Assembly (NCBI GenBank): GCA_002964805.2
Contig: PUDQ02000066.1
Location: 744,001-808,000 of the forward strand
Length of the DNA stretch: 64,000 nt
Source of the DNA: Trametes villosa
Taxonomy: Eukaryota > Basidiomycota > Agaricomycetes > Polyporales > Polyporaceae
Direction: 5' to 3'
Shown here: positions 21,626 through 32,089 of the stretch, piece by piece
How the letters are laid out: every line of letters starts with the position of its first letter
Numbering within the stretch: the stretch's first letter is position 1
Position numbers and translations under genes: made by a program
Notes under the pieces: generated by a model
Told to the model about the DNA's origin: nothing
What the model saw: only the letters and a program-made list of their open reading frames with translations
The model's database searches: none

Positions 21626-21954
21626 CCTCAGGACGTATGGTGGGAGCGACAGGCGCGAAGGACGCAGCGCCGGGCCCACCAGGAGCACGCTTTCGGCGTG
21701 CATCGACTGTGTATGACATCGGGCTGTGGCAATACACAAGCAGATGAGGCACTGCGCAGCGGGCGTGTACTGAGCGGGATGCTTACCGACGGAATACCCC
21801 GTCCGAAAAGGAGGATGACCAACAAGCCCGGGCCAACTGCGATCTGCCATAACACGTCCCGTCACGCGCACCGTCCGAGTCAGCGCGCCACGATGGGCAA
21901 CGGCGGCAGCGACGGGACTATACATACCTGAGCGCAGCTACCGCCGAGGCAAAT

Positions 21955-22066
21955 CCCCGCACGCACAACTCCCCGCACGCACAACTCCCCGCCTGCACAA
22001 CTCCCCGCCTGCACAACTCCTCGTCTACACAGCTCCTCGTCCGCACGACTCCTCGCCCGCACGTCT
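21955..22066. repeat. minisatellite, seven 16-bp units, just upstream of a start codon
   Basis: Seven consecutive 16-bp units of the form CCCCGCCTGCACAACT run without a gap and end 11 bp before the ATG at 22,078. Units drift gradually toward CCTCGTCCGCACGACT on the gene-proximal side. Confidence 0.9.
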
Positions 22067-22077
22067 CTACTCCCACC

Positions 22078-22622
22078 ATGGCGTGGCGTACCTACTTCGA
22101 GAGCGGCATGGTACAGTACAGCACCACCAGAGATGTCAATGGCAGAATCAGCAGTCTCGACATCTGGAAAAGCGCAAACGCGCATATCAGCGAGGTCACC
22201 CAAAACAAGCGTGCGTTCTGTGCGCACCTTCGGAGAGTTGAGCAACTAAGGACTATTTGTGCAGGCTGGCTTGTCATTTTCACTCAGCCCGACGCTGTCC
22301 CTGTCATCTGGAATGTTATAACAGAGGGACTTACGATCATCAGCGAAGAGGTGAGCAGTACAAAGAGTGTTAGTACAGTCTCATGACACCACTGATTTCA
22401 TTATACCTTCAGGCGACCCTTGTCGTGGCGTTGAAGCACATCACGCCCGACGGTGACCCCGAGGTCACCCACAAGGTCCGCTTCCAGACACGCCAAGAGT
22501 TCTGGACCTTCGTCGCGCACGTTGCGTTCGCCAGAGTCCATGCGTACAATCAGTGGTGTACAGACTCGGCTCGTACGTCGTCCGAGGGAGGATCGCGGGA
22601 GGCTACTATGAGCGAGGCGTAG
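22078..22622 (+). CDS. small orphan protein, three exons, 142 aa
   Basis: Exons are 22,078-22,210, 22,265-22,350 and 22,413-22,622; the product has 142 residues. The first intron is a multiple of three and has no stop, so it could also be read through. The last exon (LVVALKHITPDGDPEVTHKV, then FQTRQEFWTFVAHVAFARV) resembles the end of the gene interrupted by element A. This makes a small local family of unknown function. The leader is almost entirely the 16-bp minisatellite. No signal peptide or membrane segment is seen. Confidence 0.55.
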
Positions 22623-23812
22623 AGGGCACGGGTCGATACACTCGCGTACATCACTGTAGTTGACCTAGCATAGTTGAACGAAGGTCCTGCGGCACACATA
22701 GAGTCTGATTTCGAGTCACCACAGAAGCGGGACATGGGCGCGAGGACAGGCCAAGAGACAAGCGCCAAGATGCCGGGGAGATGAACGACCGCGCTCTTCC
22801 AGGGCGCCACACCGACATCAGACGCCCATCGTCTCTCTCTTCTTCCCCTTTCCCTGTCTGCTCTGTCGACGATCATCCTGTCTCCAGTAATCATACCCCT
22901 CCCCATTATGCCACCACATATCATCCAGATCCTTCCCTACAACTACCGGTATCGGTTTTTGCCGACTACCCACGTTCAAAATATGCGATACATCAGTGGT
23001 GAGGTCCAGTCCCGTCGATGTCTCTGGCCACACCGTCGACGAGCACCGGCGTGTACTACCGACCAGGCCTGTCAGGTATGCATGCGCTCATCGGTTGACA
23101 CGCCTTACCACCCCTCCCTGCATGGAGACGCGCTATATACGGAAACACGGTACGTTTCTCGCCCTCTCAGGCTGATCACACCGAGGCTCACTCGCTCCGG
23201 TAGCCAGAGCATATGCAGATGTTTGACTCGGTACAAACAAGGGATGCAATGCCGGAATCTTCGGAGTTTCATCTCTGGTATGTACACGCCAAGAATTTCA
23301 TCTCACACCCTCTCGTCCCTATCGAACAGCCCGCTCGGTCGGACATACGCACAGCCTGCCGTCTTCACGTACCACCCCCTGGACGTACCACGCTGAATAG
23401 TCATGCGGGAAAGACCATTTTTGTCCACATTCGGGCGTTCGGACGAGGTTGGGAGGGAATTCCGGTGCGTACTAAGCGTCTCGTGCACGCGTCGTCGTTG
23501 CTTACTCCGCCACTGTGCAGTACGCGTTGCTCATTGTACAAGCACGTCGTATGCCCACACTGCTCGTGTAATCCCGGGGCACTAGCCCCACGGCCTACAT
23601 CACGGTTTGACCGGACTTCATGTCCGTGAGCAGATTTTGACGATTGAGGTACGCGTGTCTGTCATCGTCCCAACGTCCGAGCATGGCCCGAAATGATTGC
23701 GAGTCCCAAAAGGTTACCAAACGCGCATGGAATTTGGTGCTACAGCACCGGGTCGTAGAAAACCAGCCCCTTGTGCAACACGACCTCGTCGCCCAACTCT
23801 CCACCCACCACA
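22623..23812. other. region with possible unassigned exons
   Basis: An ATG at 22,908 opens a plus-strand frame with several plausible GT-AG pairs. One stretch (about 23,332-23,460, ending FVHIRAFGRG) looks coding. I could not chain these into one closing model, so I claim no gene. An eroded member of the local orphan families is possible. Confidence 0.3.
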
Positions 23813-24138
23813 ATGCCCCGTTCACAGCCACATATCACGTTCTCTACGTCCATAACCACCGTCCCGGGCGGAACCAACGGTGACCCCGAGGTGAGAGATA
23901 CAACTTACCGCCTCAATATCTCTCCCCTCACGCCCGGTAGTGGAATCTACGGGTCTACGCCATCGTAGAACATCTCGGTCGTGGACGCTCGCATATCCAC
24001 ATAGTCTTCGACTGTTCGGAGGGTCCCGCCGTCGCAGCAGAATCAGCATACCTCTGGAGCTCGCTCACGGCGATCCTTGTCCAGCAATGGCTCGGAGTCG
24101 AGGATGGGCGGGCAGGTCGTCGGTTGGGAAGCCAGTGA
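23813..24138 (+). CDS. small orphan protein, two exons, 91 aa
   Basis: Exon 1 (23,813-23,890) and exon 2 (23,941-24,138) are joined by a 50-bp intron with donor GTGAGA and acceptor GTAG; the frame closes at 92 codons including the stop. Exon 2 has a regular strand/helix pattern (NLRVYAIVEHLGRGRSHIHI, then FDCSEGPAVAAESAYLWSSL). It is not assigned to a family. The exon-1 ending GTNGDPE resembles DGDPE in the gene at 22,078, which may be chance. The upstream limit is uncertain; more exons may exist. Confidence 0.4.
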
Positions 24139-25933
24139 CATCGTGCTCGACGCTCCGCATGCAACAGTGTACGTGCGCGTGTTCACAGGTCTTTATCACA
24201 TCCTCACGCGTCTACTCGCAGCTACGTCTGCTCCGTGCAATGCCATAGACCGCGCACGAATTCGTATCTAGATAGTGCTCCGGTGGATATCCAGAGCGTG
24301 CGCCTACGCTGCTATAGCGCGACCCGACGCTAGCCCCTAGACACGTCAAGCCTCGAGGTCGTGTCCGAGCAAGTACCCGCCGCTGTCGCCCCTCCCCTGT
24401 CGGGCCCGGCTCAGCATGCTCGATACTCCAAGAGGATCCCTGGAATGTATATGACGCGCACATCGAGCGTCAGCGTTTTCCGACTTCGTCTGCGATATGA
24501 CCCGCGGCAGCCGAGCAAGTAGTAGTACGGTTGTCCGAGTTGGCGCTGCGAGCGAACTCGGTCGCTTTTGCTACTGCGTGGGCTGACGGTTGACCATGTG
24601 ATCCGTCTTCGGACAGCTACTTCAGGTGAGAATTGTACGAGTGATGAACGTGTGTGCAGCGTGTCCGTCCGCCGCCCACAATGGCTATGCTGCTCTGGTA
24701 TGTATCACATAGCCGTCTTCGCGCTGGACGTGATAAGTCACCTCCACGATAGAGCCGCGGTACATGTGCTGTGCACATCCCGACGAGAATTACTACGCTT
24801 CGATGATCAGGTGTGTGCTTCAGCACACGTTGACGTTCAGATACAGCATACCCCTTTCCTCAGTACGCATGTCGGAGATCGGAGAGCACATAATTGGGGT
24901 GAAAGTGGACCCTGCTGTGCGTAAGGGGAAGTACACCGTCCCACAGTGGTATGGACATATGTCCAGCTAGCGTCGCCCATGTGAGGAGTCAAGAAGATCA
25001 CGTCGCACTATAGTGCGTGCGGGTTTCCTGTACAAGGTCATATTGATATGCTCTAAGCGAGGAGACAGGTATATAACTGGTAACAGCACCGATCGCACGC
25101 CGGCAGCCCGGCGACCGCAGATGATGAGACCGCGCCAGGTTCACGATAGGTACGTACACCGTCGGAAACTGCGCTCTCGTACGTGAGTCCTCCCTAATTG
25201 ATGGTGCGGCTAGGCTGGACCGTGATCTTCGCCACACGATCATTGACTTTTGTACCTCACGATCATTGACTTTTGTATGGGGCCGACGTCAGGCTGCAAG
25301 GCGGTCGTAGGTCCCTAGAGTGTCTGTTACATAAAATACCTGCCTTAGCTGGCTGTCAGGAGGTATGCATACACATATAAACCACCGGGCTTCCCATGCT
25401 GACACTATCCATCCAAAACTAGGTTCGGGGGTGGGTGCGTGGCAAGGAAGCCTGAGCGGCAGAGATTCAGTATCGTAAGCCTCCTGCCAATGTCACTGAA
25501 AGTTTCATAACACATGGAACAGGGCTGGTGTAAGATAACCCAAGATGTAGAGGTGGTTGACGGCTCACCCAATCCTTTTTTGAACAAATCGTTCCATGGT
25601 GCGCTGAAATGCACGCTACCCGGTGTCACGGTGATCTCTGTCGGTGATACGCGAGGATTAATGAGCACCACTAATCCCTGTAGCATTACTAGCGCATCAT
25701 TCGGGTAGCAGCAGCAAAAACTGTGCTAGTATAAAGTCGGCCAAGATATAATTCCAGAGGTCGACTTTGCAGCGAGCCCTACACATATCCCACATAAATA
25801 TGTGAGATTGCGTACGACTCGTTGCAAAGTACCGGAATTGTGGAGCAGACAGGCTATTCGCCGGTCTCCCTGTTAAGGTCAAATCCGTGGATGCCACGAG
25901 GACGCTTGGACAGACGCTACAATACTTGGTCAG
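24139..25933. other. intergenic region
   Basis: Short frames with donor-like and acceptor-like sites occur at 24,560-24,800 but do not form a closed model. At 25,405-25,686 a 93-codon minus-strand frame is open without a motif. Two copies of CACGATCATTGACTTTTGTA lie side by side at about 25,236-25,278. No gene is supported. Confidence 0.4.
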
Positions 25934-25940
25934 CCAACCT

Positions 25941-28144
25941 CAGCTGCTGTTGTAGAGTTGATACATCAGGAACCGGTAAGTCCTGTGGGACGCCATACAA
26001 ATATAACCGGCTATAAGCGAACCCCCCCGGGGCTTCCGGGATCAGTGATGGCTCCTGCCTTATAGGGTAGGCAGCCTCCAGGAGGCCTGCTATCTCCCCA
26101 GAGATAGCAGATGTGGCTAATCTAGAGAGATAGCAGCCTTATCTCTCCTGATTAGCCACATCCCTTATCTCCCGGGCCTCCCTCCCTTCCCGGTGGCCCC
26201 GGAGCGCGGGCGCTTATTTCCCGTTTAGGTCGGCAGGATGGGGGGTGCTCCCCCCTCAATAGATAGCTCAGTTCCCCACCGTTTGGGCTGTAAATATACT
26301 CATTTTGTTCGCATTTTCAGGGCGAATACAATGGTGGTTTTATCCCGGCGATTGGGCCATGTACAAGCCCGCTAGTATGTAGCACTGATCTGCCCTTACA
26401 GGACTGGTAAATGGGCGATATCTCGCCCATTTCCCCACGCGCCGCCACGGCAAAAATATCCCCGGAATGGGAGCGTTGATGCGCACCCAACGAGCCCTCA
26501 CGCGCGGGGATCCGACCACGGGGGACTGAGCTGTGTGGGTACCTCCTGGGAGGAGGTGCCCCAGCTGTATCTCAACCATCTATGGACGGATTTGAGTGAG
26601 GAAGGGCTTATACAGTAGCTGTAATAGCATGGTGGATAGGCAGGCCAAGTACCCAGCCCTCACCCTCGTAGAAGAGGCAGGAATTCCTCATGAGACACTT
26701 TCTGAGACACCTACAGTAAATAGTACATACAAAGCTCAGTTCCTTACCGTTTCCCCCGATCTTTTTTGATCCTAAGAGCTGTGGAATGCATGTATTCAGG
26801 CATGCCTTCATCGTCCTTATCGCGCCGTGCGAAAGCTACGAAATTGCTTATCAGTTTGAGAATGTAGTCCATTCTGGGGGCAGATCGCCTACCCCTGGCA
26901 GGGGAAGCAGTACACACCTAAAATGGGGCAGCAAACACGAGCAGAACGCAGGTTAGTTTGCGGAAAACGGTCCAGAACTGACGGAGATATGCATTTTACA
27001 ATGTACAGACACTCACTCTAGTGAATTCTCGAGTGGCACTGCTTGTGAGCAGAGTGAGACGCGTCTCACTTCTGTCTCTGGGACAGTGTTACTCTAATTT
27101 CTCGCTCAATTCTTCACCAATTCACATGCTTTTTTTTGCGCTTTGTAGGTATTCTTAACGCAAACCTGACGGTGCCCTCGCGAGCGCAATACGCCCCCAG
27201 GAGGATATTCAGGAGGCTGAATATCCTCAGAAAGCGCGAGCTCAATATCTTTTACAGTATGCTGCGCATGGGCCTGAAAATTGGGATATCTATGGTACAG
27301 TATGGTATACATCTACGGCATAAAACAGCGCCCGTCTGGAGGCAGGGGGGAGCACTGAATCGAGCGAGGGAGCTGACTACTAGGTAGGTACTGTCTGCCC
27401 TCTCCAATTGGGTAGACCTCGCTGGGCGCGCCCAGGATGGGTTTCCTGCGTTGCCATACGTAGCATGAGTATTTTAAGCCCTTCCACGGCCGGATCCGCC
27501 CACAGATACTCGAGGTAGAGCTGGGGCACCTCCTCCCAGGAGGCACCTACACATCTCGGCCCCCCGCGGTCGGATTCCCGCGTGTGAGGGCTCGTTAGAT
27601 GCGCGTTGGTGACCCGATTCCGGGAGTATTTTTACCGCGGCGGCGCGAGGGGAACTGGATGAGATATCGCCGTTTTTCTAGTCCTGTAAGGGTAGATCAG
27701 TACTACATACCAGCGGGCTTGTACGTTACCCAATCGCCAGGAACGTTCCACCGTTGTATTCGCCCTGAAAATGCGAACAAAATGAGTATATTTACAGCCC
27801 AAACGGCCAGGAACTGAGCTATGTATGGAGGGGAGAGCACCCCCCCTCCTGCCGACCTAAACGGGAAATAAGCGCCCGCGCTCCGGGGCCACCGGGAAGG
27901 GAGGGAGGCCCGGGAGATAACAGATGTGGCTAATCAGGAGAGATAAGGCTGCTATCTCTCTAGATTAGCCACATCTGCTATCTCTGGGGAGATAGCAGGC
28001 CTCCCGGAGGCTGCCTACCCTATAAGGCAAGAGCCATCACTGATCCCGGAAGCCCCGGGGGGGTTCGCTTATAGCCGGTTATATTTGTATGGCGTCCCAC
28101 AGGACTTACCGGTTCCTGATGTATCATTTCTACACCAGATGGTG
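25941..28144. mobile_element. foldback element B, 2204 bp, inverted copy of element A
   Basis: CCAACCT flanks the element at 25,934-25,940 and 28,145-28,151. The element reads as the reverse complement of element A over the same 2204 bp. All short frames translated from the two copies are identical, including those of 83, 79, 77, 72, 68 and 67 codons. Because its target duplication differs from that of A, B moved by transposition and did not arise by segmental copying of the site. Its right end lies 76 bp before the ATG of the MYND gene at 28,221. Both ends keep the inward GTAAGT and outward acceptor-like CTACACCAG or CTACAACAG. Confidence 0.9.
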
Positions 28145-28220
28145 CCAACCTGCAATCCTCAACCCCGTCCCACGTACCTTCGCTGTGATCGCCCTCCGCC
28201 ATACTGGCCCCTGTTCTCTG

Positions 28221-29035
28221 ATGACCACGGCAGTCCCCAGATGCGTCATATGTGGGGAGCAGTGCACGCTCCGCTGCGCATTCTGTCCAGACGGCCCAAC
28301 GTACTGTTCCAACGCCCACTACAAGGAGGTGAGCACGGCTACATGCATGGCAATGGGAAGGACACCGTGTAACGATCGAGAGTTACCTGGTAGCACTGGA
28401 GCACACACAAGCCTCAGTGCGGGGAGGCTCGTGCGTCGGCTGTATGGAACCAAAGGCGGCTGTCAGCGCAATCGTCGGCATCGCGGAACCAAGCCTCGAC
28501 CGTCTCAAACGAGACTCCGTGCACAGCCCCGACCCGAGTTGTACAGGCATTCAAGTATAGCGTCGTTGCGTACATACTCGAGGCACATGATGGTACGCGT
28601 GCGCTGATCAGGGCTGCATGGCCACACGGTCTGATAGACTTACCTACTACAGCGCAACCACGATTCGAATCGATCGACTGCTGGACCTCTGCGCTAGATG
28701 GCGTGCAGCCCAGCACCACGCCCGAACTATCAGCTTTCTTCCCTCGCGGTCGGGGAGCCCATATCCTCCACTACGGAGCAACCATGTCGATCCTCTCCAA
28801 TCCCTATCACATCTTCTACTGCACCCCATCGTTCGCCCAACAGATACCTCCGAACGCGGCGATCAGGGCGCTGCTTTCCGACATGCCCCGGCAGACTGTC
28901 GCGATCTGGCCGGGGAACGTCGTGGTACTGAAGTTCGCAGACGACACGTGTAATGGGTATGGGGACATGGGCGGGAGCGACGTACCGAACATTCGAGCGC
29001 ACTTTGCGACGTTCGGGAGGCAGCGGTGGAATTGA
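28221..29035 (+). CDS. MYND-type zinc finger protein, three exons, 229 aa
   Basis: Exons are 28,221-28,328, 28,394-28,592 and 28,653-29,035, with phases 0 and 1 at the two junctions, and 229 residues. Residues 8-53 form a MYND-like finger: CVICGEQC, then CAFC, then CSNAHYKEHWSTHKPQC, which is completed across the first intron. The fifth position of the last block is His where most MYND fingers have Cys. MYND fingers bind proline-rich peptides and often sit in chromatin regulators; the partner here is unknown. The C-terminal module contains SNPYHIFYC and WPGNVVVLKF, and it ends VPNIRAHFATF. The paralogue at 29,606-30,418 has the same exon phases. Element B sits immediately upstream. Confidence 0.8.
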
Positions 29036-29605
29036 CGCTCGACACGAACTCGGGGATACCGTGATCGAGTGCACATACTACTAGTACCGATTTCGACCCA
29101 GTGCACGGTACATGTTCTGTAAACGCAATGATACTGCTTCAGTAGCACGCATGCCCGAGATATACTCACCTGCATCACATAGAACCTGGCGACACGCGCA
29201 GGTGCCGAATTTCCGAGTCAGACGCGACTCAGACGCGGACGACGCGAACTCCCGGGAGTCGATCAACGAACATCGAACGCCAGTTGCGCTGCACAAGATC
29301 TGCGATCGACTTCAGTTTCCTCTATACACAGCGAATGATCACGGAGTACTTGGTACGATACCATAGCTGCATACGGCAGATTGGAGGCTCGCGACAGGCG
29401 AGATTCAAGGGCTACTAGCAGCGGCGGGGAGAGAGCTAGCAGACAAGCGCCCATTCACACGCGAGGCGCCAGGCATGACCGCTACGCGGCGTGTCGCCGA
29501 TCGGTGCTCCGGGGCGTAGATACCTACATACCTCACAACACGAAGCACACCGGCAGACTAGCAGAGCGCCGTAAGACACTGAGGGCGACTCATTACACGT
29601 ATATA
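29036..29605. other. intergenic region between convergent MYND genes
   Basis: Both flanking genes end here. I see only short unrelated frames. Confidence 0.6.
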
Positions 29606-30418
29606 TTAGATAGAACTTGGGTCCCACAAAGCCGCATGTATGGTGAAGTACGCTCGTATGTCGGCGATATCATCCGAGGTGATGTCTTCGTACGCCATGC
29701 ACAGCGCGCTTGTGTACTTCAGGACGACAACCGTCCCTGGCCACCGCAAGACGTGCCGCGCCGACGAGTCACCGCTGACCAATACGGTAACCGAACGGTT
29801 GTACTGGGTGCGGCGCACATATGAGTAGGAGCAATAGAAAATATGGAGAGGGTTTGCAAGCGGGAGTTTGTGCCTATCGAAGTGAAGAACGAGCGACGCG
29901 CGTCCGTCGGGAAAGAAGGAAAACAAGTCGGGGATCGTCCACGGCTGCCGTCCGTCGATGTTCGCGGTGAAGCACGATATTGGACGGAACAGGGGTTCAC
30001 CTGGTATGCGATATGTCGGGCGTGAGCAAATATACAGAGAGATAAGTATTACCAGTCGTGCATACCACTATGAGCATCCAAAACGTACCCTGTCACGGTG
30101 TGTTGACACACCTGAACGGTCCGGGGCGGTGAGGGTATTGTGGGCAAGGGCGAGCATGGCGACGGAGATGTTGACAGACTGACGTGAGTCGGCCGAGAAT
30201 GTCGAGGCTCGTGAGCGATCCACCAGTGCTATACAAGCGCAAGTCAATCTGCTATCGTTCGTGCTGCATAGGATGCGACTCACCTCGTGATAATGACCTA
30301 GGGAGCAGAAGACTACAGGTGTAGCGGCGCGGCAATGTAGGCACCGTACGGTCCCCGGGCGAGAGCAGTGCGAGCACAGCGTGTACACTGGAGGGAGCGT
30401 ACACGAAGAGCGGCTCAT
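29606..30418 (-). CDS. MYND-type zinc finger protein, three exons, 230 aa
   Basis: Exons on the minus strand are 30,418-30,284, 30,228-30,066 and 30,000-29,606, giving 230 residues with the same intron phases as the plus-strand paralogue. The finger reads CSHC, then CLHC, then CSLGHYHEHWWIAHEPRH. The last metal ligand is His in place of Cys and the spacing is one residue longer, so metal binding may be altered. The C-terminal module matches the paralogue (ANPLHIFYC, WPGTVVVLKY, DIADIRAYF). The two genes converge tail to tail, consistent with an inverted duplication. The function is unknown beyond the finger. Confidence 0.78.
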
Positions 30419-32089
30419 TGTAGGTGGTGGTGCGAAGGAAAATGCTGTTCACTAGGAAAGATCCTTAAGTATATGTTAGGTTACACACGTGGCATTATTT
30501 GTATGACCAACAAAGATCCAAGCGCCATCGTCCGAAGGAAACAAGGCGCCTGCTCTGCCTTACGCCGGGACTCTCGTACGGCGCCGTTACCTGCTACGAG
30601 ACGTCCTCGGAACCGCTAGCGTAACGAACGTGTAACGGGTGCGAGGACGTATGCATGGTACGCGGTAGCTTGCTAGTGAAGGAGACGATAATTCTGACAG
30701 TAGGGCTTGCAGTATGATGTAGCTAAATCACGGTGAAAACGCCTACGGAGCGTTCCACCGACACTACGGACGATAGACGGGTGCAAGCAGTGGTCGGCCC
30801 GCGGATACTGCCCCTAGATAGCCGATCCACGCGACAACCGGTGGACTAAACATGCTGCCACATGGCACGTATCTTGACCCCGTACAGACCTCATGACAAC
30901 AAGGTCACAAATACTGGTCTCGGACGGGGTCAAGAAACATTACGGACCATGGGGAAATACTAGAACAACCGAGACCGAACGACGTAACGGAAACATACCT
31001 CGGATGGCTTGCTCGCTATCGTCCACGGGAGTTCCAGCCAGTTCTGGCAGGTAGTCGGAACCGTGGGCTAGATGGGCCTATGATACCTGGTTTGCTGTGA
31101 CCGGCTGCTAGCAGGATGATCAGCGCTAAATTCGAAGGGCGTGGATACCGCACAAACCTTCACTAGATGCCGGCTACACCTGTGAGGGATGTGAGCTGCG
31201 GTGCGTGGCTTCACGGCGGAAGACGTATACAATGGCGATTCGAACGTAAGTCTGCCTACTAAAAAAGGTACCTCAACATACTTGGTGCATATCTTTATCG
31301 GAAACTCCGATACGAACCGTGATGGGATCGCCACAAGACGGTGGCACGGCCGCAGTAGTGATGTGGTACACGATCACTGGTGTCGCGGTGAACAGCTGGT
31401 TCGGTACATGTTAACGCAGATTCAGACGCCAGAGCACCACGCAACAGCACGGATACCAACTAGACGAACCTGAGAGCGCGGCTGGGCCGACACCAGGTGG
31501 CCTATGTGGCGGGGCTGCTAGGTCTGGAGCGACAACAGAGGGGCTGGGGACTGCTGAGAGGAGTTCCTGAAGGCGCTCGGTGAGCTACTAGCTCGTTCTG
31601 TGGGAAGTACTGGTAGTAGTGTAAGCGCAGAGTCTCATTCACTGACAACGCCGCACACCGGAGTTACGACAAACCATCAATGCACGAGACGCCGGTTATG
31701 CACGGTTACGAACCATATCGCCTAATCGCTGGGCGTATGCTACACCGTGGCTTGGAGGCAGACACCGTGTTTAGAGACAGAAGACAGAAGCCAGCTACTC
31801 GTTCAGTGGCTGAAGTAACTTCACCGGTGCGTACAGAGTTTCTGGTGGGCATCGGAGTTTGAACCACTTCACGAGCAACTCGGCGCGCAGCGCATGCGAG
31901 CGCCCTCTGGTGGCCGGGAGTAAGCGATGCTGGTCGTCCCCTCCGTACTTGGCGTCAGTGCCGACAAACTTATATCCAGACCACTTCTCATATCAATTCA
32001 AGCGTCAACAATGCTGGGCATACAAATATGGCGACTACAAATAATCAGAATCGGCGGTGCCTACGGTGCCTGCCACTAACGTATGTCCG
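30419..32089. other. long region without a recognised gene
   Basis: The only structure I see is a short stem at 30,873-30,934, in which CTTGACCCCGT pairs with ACGGGGTCAAG and the pairing extends through GACC and GGTC. Open frames are short and unplaced. Confidence 0.5.

Noticed and set aside
21955..22066. Regular 16-bp repeat considered as a CRISPR-like array
   Set aside because: Units abut without spacers and the genome is eukaryotic; it is a minisatellite.
18327..27817. Open frames of 60-99 codons repeated identically in elements A and B
   Set aside because: They are identical only because the elements are identical. They lie in the inverted arms or spacer, show no domain, and differ between the two arms of one element.
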